A stretch of 64,000 bases of DNA from WHSW01 sp963705955 (GTDB lineage Bacteria; Actinomycetota; Thermoleophilia; Solirubrobacterales; 70-9), in contig CAVPLH010000010.1 of NCBI GenBank assembly GCA_963705955.1, positions 1-64,000 of the forward strand. Reading direction: 5' to 3'. Below the pieces are notes generated by a model. The model searched no databases. It saw only the letters and a program-made list of their open reading frames with translations, and was not told where the DNA came from. A program made the translations under genes and the position numbers. Below are positions 34,582 through 47,004 of this stretch, piece by piece. Numbering within the stretch: position 1 is the stretch's first letter; every line of letters begins with the position of its first letter.

Positions 34582-35586
34582 CTAGCGTTCGGAAAGGCGG
34601 CGTCGCCGGGCGCGGCCGATGAAGCCGGAGAGGCGCGAGCGGGCCGGCGGGGGAGTCAGGTCGAGCGGCTCGCCCGGTTCCGGCTCGAGGTCGAGGATCT
34701 CACCGTAACCCGCCTCCCGGAGCTCGTCCTCGATTCCGATCAGGCGCGCCGCCCGAGCCCAGCGGGGGTCGTCGCGCAGGTGGATCTCGTCGTCACCGCG
34801 GATGTTGGCGGCCGCCCACTCGCCGACCCGGTCGGGGAGCGGCCGCCCGGTGAGCGCGTAGACCCGCTCGAGCTCACCGCGAGGATCGGCGCGAAGATCC
34901 TCGAGCCGGACGATCGCGTAGCGGTCGCCGAACAGCCGCCGGCCGTCGCCCGCGGTCGACTCGTAGGCCGACCTCCAGACGATCAGGGGGCGAATGAAGT
35001 CCGGGATGTCGGCTGGAAGGTCGAGCGAGTCGCGCTCGAGCAGCGCCGCCGAGATCCGCCGACTGGACCAGAGGCGACGACCCGTGCGCGCGGTGAAGAA
35101 GGTGTCAGCGTCGGGGTAGATATCGGTGCGCCGTCGACGCCCGAGCAGCATCGACGCGGCCACCGCGCGCGGGTCGCGGATCACGTGCACCACCGCCGCC
35201 TCGGGGTCGATCGCGGCCAGGGCCCCGAGCTTGTGGTGAAGCCTGGTCTCCTTGATCGCCACGTCCGGACCGCGACCGAGCAGCTCCGTGAGCAGGCCCG
35301 CGACGTGCTCGGGCAGCTCGGCCTCGAGCTCGAGCTCCGGCGCGCGCGGGCCGCCCCAGTTGAAGAGCTCGATCTGGAGCTCGGGGAAGCGCTCGGTCCG
35401 GTAGCTCTCGCGCAGCTCCCGCGTCGCCGCGAAGACGTCCGTCTCCCGGGCGCCGCTGCCGCCCCCGATCGTCTCCGAGTTCTCGCGCAGCGGCTCATAG
35501 AAGCAACGCAGGTCGGGGTCCTCGCCGAGCGCGTCGTAGAGGATCGTCGTTCCCGATCGGCGCAGGCCGAGGACGAAGAGGTTCAT
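34582..35586 (-). CDS. Sulfotransferase-like protein (ST5)
   Basis: A 334-residue sulfotransferase-fold protein, more distant than ST1-ST4. The PAPS loop is MNLFVLGLRRSGTTILYDAL at the very N-terminus, and the 3'-phosphate site is VVHVIRDPRAVAASMLLGRR. The DGR of ST1-ST4 is DPR here, as in many carbohydrate sulfotransferases. It ends with a basic tail (GFIGRARRRRLSER). It lies between purC and purS with short gaps (39 and 11 bases). Substrate unknown. Confidence 0.8.
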   Translation of the reverse strand: MNLFVLGLRRSGTTILYDALGEDPDLRCFYEPLRENSETIGGGSGARETDVFAATRELRESYRTERFPELQIELFNWGGPRAPELELEAELPEHVAGLLTELLGRGPDVAIKETRLHHKLGALAAIDPEAAVVHVIRDPRAVAASMLLGRRRRTDIYPDADTFFTARTGRRLWSSRRISAALLERDSLDLPADIPDFIRPLIVWRSAYESTAGDGRRLFGDRYAIVRLEDLRADPRGELERVYALTGRPLPDRVGEWAAANIRGDDEIHLRDDPRWARAARLIGIEDELREAGYGEILDLEPEPGEPLDLTPPPARSRLSGFIGRARRRRLSER

Positions 35587-35625
35587 GCCCGCGAGGGTAG
35601 GGGAGCCGGCCGGGCCGGTGCCGTG

Positions 35626-36480
35626 CTACGCGAGGGCCCTGCCGGTGATCCGCTCGTAGGCCTCGATGTACTTGCCCCGCGTCCCGGAGACGACCTGATC
35701 CGGCAGCTCCGGTCCGGGCGGGGAGTGATCCCACCCCGACTCGTCGAGCCAGTCGCGCACGTACTGCTTGTCGAAGGAGGCCTGCGAGCGCCCCGGCTCG
35801 TAGTCGTCAGCGGGCCAGAATCGCGACGAGTCCGGGGTCAGGACCTCGTCGCCGAGCACCACCTCGGCACCGGGCGAGGCGCCGAACTCGAACTTCGTGT
35901 CGGCGATGATGATCCCGCGGTCGGCGGCGTGGGCGCGAGCGTGCTCGTAGAGGTCGAGCGTGACCCTGCGCAGCTCCTCCATCAGCGCTCGGTCGCCGAT
36001 CACCTCGACGGCGCGCTCGAAGTCGATGTTCTCGTCGTGCTCACCGACCTCGGCCTTGGTCGCCGGGGTGAAGATCGGCTCCGGCAGCTTTTCGGACTCG
36101 CGCAGTCCGTCGGGCAGCGCGATCCCGCACACCGAGCCGGTCCGCTGGTACTCCTTCCAGCCCGACCCGGTGATGTAGCCGCGGGCGACGCACTCGACCG
36201 GATACATCTCGAGCCGCCTGACGCGAAGCGCCCTGCCGGCGACCTCGTCGGGCACCTCCTGGGACAGGTAGTGGTTGGGCACGATCTCGCCGGTGGTCTC
36301 GAACCAGAACGCCGACATCTGGGTCAGGACGTCGCCCTTGTCGGGAATCGGGGTCGGCAGGACGACGTCGTAGGCAGAGATCCGGTCGGAGGCGACCATC
36401 AGCAGGTCGTCCTCGACCGCGTACATCTCGCGCACCTTTCCGGATGCGACGAGCTCCAGATCCTCGAGCGAGCCGGGCAT
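35626..36480 (-). CDS. purC: SAICAR synthetase (PurC)
   Basis: A 284-residue ligase that joins CAIR and aspartate. Signature blocks are LVASGKVREMYAVEDDLLMV, ASDRISAYDVVLPTPIPDKG, VECVARGYITGSGWKEYQRT, ADTKFEFGASPGAEVVLGDE and VLTPDSSRFWPADDYEPG. ATG 36480 gives a normal length. It appears to be the first gene of the purC-ST5-purS-purQ-ST4 run, divergent from the MBL-like gene across 72 bases. Confidence 0.95.
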   Translation of the reverse strand: MPGSLEDLELVASGKVREMYAVEDDLLMVASDRISAYDVVLPTPIPDKGDVLTQMSAFWFETTGEIVPNHYLSQEVPDEVAGRALRVRRLEMYPVECVARGYITGSGWKEYQRTGSVCGIALPDGLRESEKLPEPIFTPATKAEVGEHDENIDFERAVEVIGDRALMEELRRVTLDLYEHARAHAADRGIIIADTKFEFGASPGAEVVLGDEVLTPDSSRFWPADDYEPGRSQASFDKQYVRDWLDESGWDHSPPGPELPDQVVSGTRGKYIEAYERITGRALA

Positions 36481-36552
36481 GGGCGGCGATGCTAACGCGC
36501 CGCCGTGGGCCGGGATGGTTCGGTACCTCGCCAAGCGGGAAATGAACGATCG

Positions 36553-37164
36553 ATGGACGAGATCGCGGACGGCATCTTCCATTGGTCGGCGGTCCACCCA
36601 CGGACCGGCGGCGTCGCCCACTCCTACCTGCTGGAGCGCTCCGCCACGGTCCTCGACCCGATGGTCCCGCCGGAGGCGATCGAGTTGCTGCGCGACCGCC
36701 GTCCGGAGCGCGTCGTGCTCACGAACCGCCACCACTACCGCGAGGCCCAGAAGCTGGTCGACGAGTTCGCGCTCCCGGTCTACTGCCCCGAGCCCGGCCT
36801 GCACGAGTTCTCCGACGATCAGCGCGTGGTCGAGCCGTACGCGTTCGCCGAACAGCTCGCGCCGGGGGTGATCGCGCACGAGGTCGGCGCGATCTGCCCC
36901 GACGATGCGGCGCTCGAGATCCGGTCCGGCGCCGGCTTCCTCGCCTTCGCCGACGGCCTGATGCGGCGCGACGGGCGGCTGCGATTCGTCTCCGACGCGC
37001 TGCTCGGCGACGATCCCGAATCGGTCAAGCGAGGCCTCTATGAGTCGCTCGGCAAGCTCTCCGCGCTCGAGTTCGACGGATTGCTGTTCGCGCACGGCGA
37101 GCCGATCGCGAGCGGTGGGCGGGAAGCGTTGCGGGAGTTCGTCGCCGAACGTCCCCGGAGCTGA
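36553..37164 (+). CDS. Degenerate metallo-beta-lactamase-like protein
   Basis: A 203-residue protein with the outline of an MBL fold: N-terminal strands ADGIFHWSAVHPRTGGVAHS with YLLERSATVLDP, then VVLTNRHHYREAQKLVDEFA where active MBL enzymes have HxHxDH, and a late FVSDALLGDDPESVKRGLYE segment with LLFAHGEPI. Only part of the metal ligand set is present, so catalysis is doubtful. The start at 36553 is chosen by match to the fold; a start at 36505 is possible. It ends 45 bases before csoR. Confidence 0.55.
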   Translation: MDEIADGIFHWSAVHPRTGGVAHSYLLERSATVLDPMVPPEAIELLRDRRPERVVLTNRHHYREAQKLVDEFALPVYCPEPGLHEFSDDQRVVEPYAFAEQLAPGVIAHEVGAICPDDAALEIRSGAGFLAFADGLMRRDGRLRFVSDALLGDDPESVKRGLYESLGKLSALEFDGLLFAHGEPIASGGREALREFVAERPRS

Positions 37165-37173
37165 CCCCGGCGA

Positions 37174-37202
37174 TTGCTGGCGATACCCCCGGTCCGTATA
37201 CT
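37174..37202 (+). promoter_or_regulatory. Promoter and CsoR-type operator of csoR-P450, probably leaderless
   Basis: A near-consensus -10 TATACT lies at 37197-37202, with TTGCTG at 37174-37179 exactly 17 bases upstream. The ATG of csoR at 37210 falls at the expected start point, so the mRNA should be leaderless. Overlapping the -10 is ATACCCCCGG-TCCGTAT (37183-37199), a C-rich tract flanked by ATAC/GTAT half-sites as in known CsoR operators. Autorepression is therefore likely. Confidence 0.6.
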
Positions 37203-37209
37203 GGCCGGG

Positions 37210-37512
37210 ATGGCGACCGATGCGAAGCCGGCCGGCTACGTCGAGGACAAGGACGCCGTTCTGCGCCGTCTGTCGCGAATCGAGGGCCAGGTCGGCGGTT
37301 TGCGGCGGATGGTCGCCGAGGAGGCCTACTGCGTCGACGTCCTGACCCAGATCGCGGCCGTGACCCGGGCGCTCGAGGGCGTCTCGCTGAAGCTGCTCAC
37401 CGATCACACGAACCACTGCGTCCGCGACGCGGTCGCGTCCGGGGGAGACGAGGCCACGCAGAAGGTCGACGAGCTGCTGAGCGCGGTCGAGCGCTTCGCG
37501 AGGACCCGATGA
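37210..37512 (+). CDS. csoR: CsoR-type copper-sensing repressor
   Basis: A 100-residue all-helical DUF156 repressor. It contains LRRLSRIEGQVGGLRRMVAE and the copper ligand set: Cys in AYCVDVLTQI, His 25 residues later and Cys 29 residues later in LLTDHTNHCV. These match the x-C-H-C spacing of Mycobacterium CsoR (Cys36, His61, Cys65), including the preceding Tyr. CstR (persulfide) and RcnR (nickel) lack this set, so Cu(I) sensing is favoured. Its TGA overlaps the P450 ATG (ATGA). No copper pump is in the window. Confidence 0.88.
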   Translation: MATDAKPAGYVEDKDAVLRRLSRIEGQVGGLRRMVAEEAYCVDVLTQIAAVTRALEGVSLKLLTDHTNHCVRDAVASGGDEATQKVDELLSAVERFARTR

Positions 37513-38870
37513 GCTCCGCCGTCGGCGCTGTCGTCGAGGCGCCGCCGGCGTCAGAGGCGCCCCGCTCCGACGACGAGGTCCCGCGGATCCCGCTGCGGCG
37601 CCCGTTGCAGACCGCCCGCTTCGTCGTCCGCCCGATCCCGTTCCTGGAGCGCTGGCGGCGCGAGTACGGCGACACGTTCCGCGCCAGCCTCTTCGGACCG
37701 GGCGAGGTCGTCTTCGTTTCCGACCCGGCGTCGATCAAGCGGCTTTTCGCGGCCGACCGCGTCAACACGATCGCCCCCGGGCGCAACATCATCCTCGAGC
37801 CGTTGCTCGGCAGCGGGTCGTTGCTGCTCCAGGAGGACGCCGAGCACCTGCGGCGCCGGAAGCTGATGCTGCCGCCGTTTCACGGTGAGCGGATGCGCGC
37901 CTACGAGAGCGTGATCCGCGAGGCGACGGCACGCGTCGTGGCCGGGTGGCCGCTGGGCGACGAGTTTGCTCTTCACCCGAGCATGCAGGCGATCACCCTC
38001 GACGTCATCCTCCGAGCCGTTTTCGGGGTCGAGGACGCGGGTCGCCGCGACGACCTTCGCGACGCCCTGGTCGAGATCCTCGGCGCGACCGCGTCCCCGG
38101 CGGCGATCGGCTTCACCACCCCGGGTGTCCGCCGGCTGCCACCGTACCGACGGCTAGTCGAGATGCGCGCCCGCACCGACGAGCTGCTGTTCGCGGAGAT
38201 CGCCGAGCATCGCCGCCGCGACGACCTCGGCGAGCGCGACGACATCCTCTCGATGCTGGTCGGCGCCCGGTTCGAGGACGGGTCGGCAATGGCGGACGGC
38301 GAGCTTCGCGATCAGCTGATGACGCTGCTGCTCGCCGGCCACGAGACGACCGCGACCGGCCTCGCCTGGGCCTTCGACCTGCTCTTGCATCGACCGGACG
38401 CGCTGCGGCGCCTCGAGTCCGAGGTCGCTGCCGGCGAGAGCGGATATCTCGACGCGGTGATCAGCGAGTCGCTGCGGGTCCGGCCCGTGGTCCCGTTCAC
38501 GGGCCGCAAGCTGCGCCGGCCGCTCGAGCTCGGCGGCTATGCGCTTCCCGCCGGGACCGTGGTGCTGGCGGCGATCTACCTCGCCCACACCCGACCGGAG
38601 ACCTATCCGGACCCGTACGCGTTCCTACCCGAGCGCTTCCTCACCGAGGATCCGCCCGACACGTTCTCGTGGATCCCGTTCGGCGGCGGGACCCGGCGCT
38701 GCATCGGCGCCGCCTTCGCGCAGCTCGAGATGCGAATCGCGATCGAGACGATCCTGAGCTCGGTCGAGCTGCGGCCCGCCTCGCTCGGCCGCGAGCGCCC
38801 GGTGCGTCGCAACGTCACCCTCTCGCCGGCCGGCGGAACCCGGGTGGTCGCGAGCCGTCGCGAAGGCTGA
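37509..38870 (+). CDS. Cytochrome P450, coupled to csoR
   Basis: A 453-residue P450 monooxygenase. The oxygen-activation helix is LLLAGHETTATGLAWAFDLL, the ExxR is in AVISESLRVRPVVPFTGRKL, the PERF-type region is AFLPERFLTEDPPDTFSWIP, and the heme-ligand loop is FGGGTRRCIGAAFAQLEMRI. The N-terminus lacks a membrane anchor and has a Pro-rich start. The class resembles bacterial P450s with the CYP102/CYP4-like HETT pattern. No ferredoxin or reductase is adjacent. Translation is coupled to csoR, so copper may control it. Confidence 0.9.
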   Translation: MSSAVGAVVEAPPASEAPRSDDEVPRIPLRRPLQTARFVVRPIPFLERWRREYGDTFRASLFGPGEVVFVSDPASIKRLFAADRVNTIAPGRNIILEPLLGSGSLLLQEDAEHLRRRKLMLPPFHGERMRAYESVIREATARVVAGWPLGDEFALHPSMQAITLDVILRAVFGVEDAGRRDDLRDALVEILGATASPAAIGFTTPGVRRLPPYRRLVEMRARTDELLFAEIAEHRRRDDLGERDDILSMLVGARFEDGSAMADGELRDQLMTLLLAGHETTATGLAWAFDLLLHRPDALRRLESEVAAGESGYLDAVISESLRVRPVVPFTGRKLRRPLELGGYALPAGTVVLAAIYLAHTRPETYPDPYAFLPERFLTEDPPDTFSWIPFGGGTRRCIGAAFAQLEMRIAIETILSSVELRPASLGRERPVRRNVTLSPAGGTRVVASRREG

Positions 38871-38885
38871 CCCCGGCGAGCGCGG

Positions 38886-40172
38886 TCAGTCGTCGATCGC
38901 GTCCAGCCGCGCGATCAGCTCGGGGACCCAGACCAGGTATGCCTCCGGATCGAGGACGGTCTCGAGGTCGAGGTCCGGTGCCCGCTCGGCGAGCAGGTCG
39001 CGGAACGGCGTCCCGGTGTCCCAGGCGGTCTGGGCCGCTTGCTGGACGAGCCGGTAGGCGTCGTCGCGGGCCATCCCCGTCTCGATCAGCGCGGTCAGCG
39101 CCCGCTGGCTGAACAGGGCGCCGTGGGTGAGCTCGAGGTTGGCCCGCATCCGGTCCGGGTAGACCGTCATCCCGGCGGCCAGCCGCGTCGCGAGGTGCTG
39201 GATGTAGTCGAGCAGGATCGTCGCGTCGGGCAGGATCACCCGCTCGGCACCGGAGTGTGAGATGTCGCGCTCGTGCCAGAGGGCGACGTTCTCGAGCCCC
39301 GCCTGGGCGTAGCCGCGCAAGACGCGCGCCAACCCGCAGACGCGCTCGGCGGTGATCGGGTTTCGCTTGTGCGGCATCGCCGACGAGCCCTTCTGGGCAC
39401 CGGAGGCGAACGGCTCCTCGACCTCGCGCACCTCGGTCCGCTGGAGGTTGCGGATCTCCTGGCCGAAGCGCTCGATCCCGGCGCCGGCGAGCGCGATCGC
39501 CTGCAGGACGTCGGCATGGCGGTCGCGAGGGACGACCTGGGTGGCGATCTCCTCGGGCCGCAGCCCGAGCCGGTCCATGACCGCAGCCTCGACGCTCGGC
39601 GGGGTCGAGGCGTAGGTGCCGACGGCGCCGGAGAGCTTGCCGACCGCAGCCTGCGCGAAGGCTTCGCGCAAGCGGGTCAGGTTGCGGTCGGCCTCGAACG
39701 CGAAGCCGGCCAGCCGGAGCCCGAAGCTGGTCGGCTCGGCGTGGACGCCGTGGGTACGTCCGACGCAGAGCGTCTCGGCGTGCTCTCGCGCCTTCGCGAC
39801 GAGCGCGTCGCGATAGCCGCGGGCGCCCGAGGTCAGGATCGCCCCGGCCTCGACCAGTTGCAGCGCCAGCGCCGTGTCGAGCACGTCGGAGGAGGTGAGC
39901 CCGTAGTGGATCCACCTTCCGTGCTCGCCGATCGAGTCCGAGACCACGTCGACGAACGCGGCGACGTCGTGATTGGTCGTCCGCTCGCGCTCCTGGACGG
40001 CCGCGACCGTGAACGACGCCCGCTCGCGGCAAGCCGCCGCCGCCTCCGCCGGGATCCGTCCCTCGGCCGCCCAGGCGTCGGTCGCAGCGAGCTCGACCTC
40101 GAGCCAGCCGTTCATACGCCGCTCGTCGCTCCAGACGGCGCCGATCTCCTCTCTCGTGTAGCGGGAGATCAA
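38886..40172 (-). CDS. purB: Adenylosuccinate lyase (PurB)
   Basis: A 428-residue fumarase/aspartase-superfamily lyase used twice in AMP synthesis. Blocks: MISRYTREEIGAVWSDERRM, ERTTNHDVAAFVDVVSDSIG, WIHYGLTSSDVLDTALALQL, GRTHGVHAEPTSFGLRLAGF and the signature GSSAMPHKRNPITAERVCGL. The end reads PDLDLETVLDPEAYLVWVPE. It is 16 bases downstream of purE and convergent with the P450 gene. Confidence 0.95.
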   Translation of the reverse strand: MISRYTREEIGAVWSDERRMNGWLEVELAATDAWAAEGRIPAEAAAACRERASFTVAAVQERERTTNHDVAAFVDVVSDSIGEHGRWIHYGLTSSDVLDTALALQLVEAGAILTSGARGYRDALVAKAREHAETLCVGRTHGVHAEPTSFGLRLAGFAFEADRNLTRLREAFAQAAVGKLSGAVGTYASTPPSVEAAVMDRLGLRPEEIATQVVPRDRHADVLQAIALAGAGIERFGQEIRNLQRTEVREVEEPFASGAQKGSSAMPHKRNPITAERVCGLARVLRGYAQAGLENVALWHERDISHSGAERVILPDATILLDYIQHLATRLAAGMTVYPDRMRANLELTHGALFSQRALTALIETGMARDDAYRLVQQAAQTAWDTGTPFRDLLAERAPDLDLETVLDPEAYLVWVPELIARLDAIDD

Positions 40173-40188
40173 CTGAGCGGATCGATCG

Positions 40189-40692
40189 TCACGCGTTGAT
40201 TATCCGTGCCGCGAGCATCCCGGCGTTCTTCGCGCCGTCGATCGCGACGCACGCGACCGGGACGCCGGGGGGCATCTGCACCGCCGAGAGCAGCGCGTCG
40301 AGGCCGCCGAGGCTCTTGCCGAGGATCGGGACCCCGATCACCGGCAGGTCCGTGTGCGCGGCCGCGACTCCGGGCAGCGCCGCGGACATCCCGGCGCCCG
40401 CGATGATCACCTTGAGGCCGCGCATCCTCGCCGCGTGGCAGTACTCGCGGACCTTCTCCGGATCGCGGTGGGCACTCATCACCCGGACCTCGTAGCGGAT
40501 CCCGGCATCGTTGAGTGCGGTCCCGGCAGGCTGCATCTTGGCTTTGTCGTTCTTCGAGCCCATGATGATCCCGACCCGCGGCGCGTCGACCTCGATCTCC
40601 TCGAACGCGGCCTCGACCTCGGGCATCGGCTCGAGCTTGGCCGCCGGCGTCTCGACGCCCGTCTCGGTGCTCGGGTCCCTCTGCATCTCCAC
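40189..40692 (-). CDS. purE: N5-CAIR mutase (PurE) with N-terminal extension
   Basis: A 167-residue class I PurE that converts N5-CAIR to CAIR. The core VGIIMGSKNDKAKMQPAGTA, MSAHRDPEKVREYCHAARM, IIAGAGMSAALPGVAAAHTD and VPILGKSLGGLDALLSAVQM is complete. Before it lies an acidic extension of about 38 residues rich in Glu, Pro and Thr, absent from typical PurE. A start nearer the core would use a non-ATG codon. No purK is seen in the window. Confidence 0.92.
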   Translation of the reverse strand: MEMQRDPSTETGVETPAAKLEPMPEVEAAFEEIEVDAPRVGIIMGSKNDKAKMQPAGTALNDAGIRYEVRVMSAHRDPEKVREYCHAARMRGLKVIIAGAGMSAALPGVAAAHTDLPVIGVPILGKSLGGLDALLSAVQMPPGVPVACVAIDGAKNAGMLAARIINA

Positions 40693-40733
40693 GTGTTCTC
40701 TCCCTATCTATCGAGCGACCGCGCTGCGCGGGC

Positions 40734-42007
<1,274 letters not shown>

Positions 42008-42011
<4 letters not shown>

Positions 42012-42289
42012 AGCGAGCTCGTGAACTCCTGCACGTCGATCGCCGTAAGGGTCTCGTTGGTCACCGTGCCCCGTGAGCCCATCTCGATCGAGAGCTTCGC
42101 CATCACCTTCTCGTCGGGCGCCTCGACGACGCTGACGAAGTCGTACTCGCCCAGCGTCGCCCACTGGTTGAGCACCTTGACGCCGAGTTGCTCGACCTCC
42201 TTGTTGACCTCGTGGACGCGTGTCGGGTTGTCCTTGATCGTCTTCACACCATCCGAGGTCAGGCGGGTGAGCATGATGTAGGTCGGCAT
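42008..42289 (-). CDS. GYD-domain protein coupled to purD
   Basis: A 93-residue protein of the GYD family (dimeric alpha-beta barrel). The name-giving motif is in NQWATLGEYDFVSVVEAPD, and the C-terminal strands carry GTVTNETLTAIDVQEFTS. Members are widespread and of unknown function; some are annotated as sulfur- or stress-related. ATG 42289 has GGAAGGAGC upstream. The stop overlaps the purD GTG, so it leads the purD-purE-purB run. Confidence 0.85.
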
Positions 42290-42416
42290 TGTCGCTTCGC
42301 TCCTTCCGTCTCGGTGATCGCGCGCGAGATACGCGCAGTCCTCTTTCTTTCACGTTGCGCGAGATCGTGCAAGCCGCCCCGACACGAGTTGGCGCGGGTG
42401 AGCGATGATGGGCGAG

Positions 42417-42619
42417 ATGGCCGGGCATCCGATCTTCGCGGCCCTCTATGACCGCATGCTGGCGAGCGCCGAGCGGGCAGGGCTCGCCGAGCGTCGCGCG
42501 GCGGTCGTCTCCGACGCTCGTCCTCTGCAGCGTCGCGGACCCGGATCGCGCCGCTTCGGAGATCGCCCGCGTACTGACGCCCGGCGATCGCAGGCACGGC
42601 GAAGCGCCCGACCGGGTAG
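42417..42619 (+). pseudogene. Remnant of a class I SAM-dependent methyltransferase
   Basis: ATG 42417 gives MAGHPIFAALYDRMLASAER with AGLAERRAAVVS, the usual N-terminus of small actinobacterial methyltransferases. It should lead into the SAM-binding VLEVGAGTG motif. Instead the sequence jumps, in a different frame, to STLVLCSVADPDRAASEIAR with VLTPG, which belongs about 90 residues later. The whole SAM-binding half and most of the C-terminus are missing, and a TAG follows at 42617-42619. The join falls at GCGGTCGTCTC, a sequence expected at both ends of the missing part, so a deletion between direct repeats (real or from assembly) is likely. Confidence 0.6.
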
Positions 42620-42628
42620 GGGGACCGT

Positions 42629-43276
42629 GTGCGCAGGCTCGTCCCGATCGTGCTCCGTCCGTGGGTACTGCCGCTCATCGTCCTCGTCCTGGTCGTGCCG
42701 GGCGTCGCGGCGTTCGCCGCGGTCGGGCCGCAGCTCGGGCTTCCGGTCGGGGCGCTTACGGTCGCCGCCCTGTTGGTGATCGCGGCCCGGGCGACCTACG
42801 ACGAGCCGATCGAGGTCGCGCGCGCCTCCGACGGCCGCTACCGGCTCATGGTGCTCACCACTCGGCCGCTCGACGATCCAGGGATGGTCGAGCGGCTGGT
42901 CGCGATCGCCGCCGAGGGCCGCGGCCGGACCGACGCCACGGCTGAGCCGGAGGTGCTCGTGGTCGCGCCGGCGCCGGCATCGCGGCTCGATCGCTGGGCG
43001 TCGAGCCTCGACCAGGCGCGCGATGATGCGGCCGGGGCTCTGGCGGTCTCGCTCGGCTCCCTGGCGGCTGCGGGCCTCGACGCCTCGGGCCGGGTGGGGG
43101 ATCCGGATCCCGTGCAGGCGGTCGAGGACGAGATGCGCGGGTTTGCCGCCCGCGAGCTGGTGCTCGTCGAGGGCTCCGGTCTCGGCGGCGATCAGGCCGA
43201 GCAGATCCGCCGCCGCCTCGACCGGCCGGTGAGGACGATCGGCGCTCAGTCGAGCCGCTCGATCACAGCCTCGTAG
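42629..43276 (+). CDS. Membrane-anchored USP-like protein
   Basis: A 215-residue protein starting at GTG 42629. Two hydrophobic helices at the N-terminus (WVLPLIVLVLVVPGVAAFAA and GLPVGALTVAALLVIAARA) are followed by a soluble alpha/beta domain: RYRLMVLTTRPLDDPGMVER, PEVLVVAPAPASRLDRWASS, and VGDPDPVQAVEDEMRGFAAR with ELVLVEG. The latter pattern (GD..P.QAI......ADLIV.G) is that of universal stress proteins, but the nucleotide-binding GxxGS is not clear. Function unknown. Its last 31 bases overlap the convergent GT3 gene. Confidence 0.65.
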   Translation: MRRLVPIVLRPWVLPLIVLVLVVPGVAAFAAVGPQLGLPVGALTVAALLVIAARATYDEPIEVARASDGRYRLMVLTTRPLDDPGMVERLVAIAAEGRGRTDATAEPEVLVVAPAPASRLDRWASSLDQARDDAAGALAVSLGSLAAAGLDASGRVGDPDPVQAVEDEMRGFAARELVLVEGSGLGGDQAEQIRRRLDRPVRTIGAQSSRSITAS

Positions 43277-44356
43277 TCGGACAGAGTCCGCTCCCAGGAG
43301 AGCCGCTCGCGGGCCCCTGCAACCCCGGCCCGGAGCTCGGCGAGCCGGCCCGGGTCGAGCGTCTCGCGGATCGCCGCCGGCCAGCCCGCGCACGCTCGGC
43401 AGGTAAGCGGGGATCCCGGATCTGGCCCGACCGCGCCGCCGCCCAGCGACCAACAGCCCGTTGTCGCCGTCGGCGATCACCTCGTTCATCGGCGGGTTGT
43501 CGTTCGTGATCACCGGCAGTCCGAGCGCCATCGACTCGTAGAGGTGCAGCCCGAGGCCCTCCCAGCGACTCGGCGCGACACAGACATCGGCGGAGGCGAA
43601 GAGGCGGAGGTGCTCGGCCATCGGGAGGTCCTCGAGGACGACCCGGACGCGCGGGTCGCGGTCGGTGGCGCGCCTCAGGGTCTCGAGCTCACGCTCGACC
43701 TGGCCCTTGACGATCAGCCGTGCGCTCGGGTCCTCGACTCGCCGGAACGCCTTCAGGATCTGGGGCAACGGCTTGCGCTTGCTGAGAAAGCCGGCCGGAT
43801 AGAAGAAGACGACTCCAGGCGGCTGCTCCGCTGCGCGCCCCGCAGCGCCGTTGCTCCTCTCGCCGGGCGCGTATCGCAGCAGCTCGGGGTGGATTCCCCA
43901 ACGGACCCGCGGGCTCTCGATCCCGAACTCCGCGTAGCGTTCCTGCTCGCAGGCGGTCATCGAGTAGACGACGTCGAGCGCTCGACGCGCGGGCTCGACG
44001 TCCACATCGGAGAAGTGCTCCCAGACGAAGCGGCCCGCGGTCCGGACCCCCGACGCGCGGAGCGCCTCGATCGCCTCGAAACCGTAGTTCTGGTCGAAGA
44101 AGGCGAGCTCGAGCTCGTTCTCGCGCCCCCAGGCGACGATCTCCGCCGCCGGGATCCGGTACTCGGAGGCGTCCGTGACATCCGGCTGGTCCCAGACCCC
44201 GGTGTGGTCGACGAACGCCGGGCGGATGTTGCCGGCGCGGGTCGGCCGCGCGAGCACGAACGTCTCGTGCCCGAGCGAGTCGAGCGCCGAGCGAAGCTGG
44301 CGCGCGACGATCCCCTGCCCGCGGTTGAACCAGTAGGCGCAGATCCCGATCCGCAT
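43246..44356 (-). CDS. Glycosyltransferase family 4-like protein (GT3), frameshifted
   Basis: Third paralog of GT1 and GT2. It starts MRIGICAYWFNRGQGIVARQ with LRSALDSLGHETFVLAR and keeps the donor site VCVAPSRWEGLGLHLYESMA with LGLPVITNDNPPMNEVIADG. A break near 43392 follows SGIPAYLPSVRGLA; the true C-terminus AIRETLDPGRLAELRAGVAG and RTLSDYEAVIERLD then reads to TGA 43246. About 369 residues in all, the same as its paralogs. It lies alone next to clpB, about 13 kb from the other two copies. The same sugar chemistry is assumed. Confidence 0.84.
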
Positions 44357-44382
44357 CGGCGGGAGGGTAGATGGAGGCGGCG

Positions 44383-46977
<2,595 letters not shown>

Positions 46978-47004
46978 CGAACTCCTTTGAGTCTACGCGC
47001 CTGT

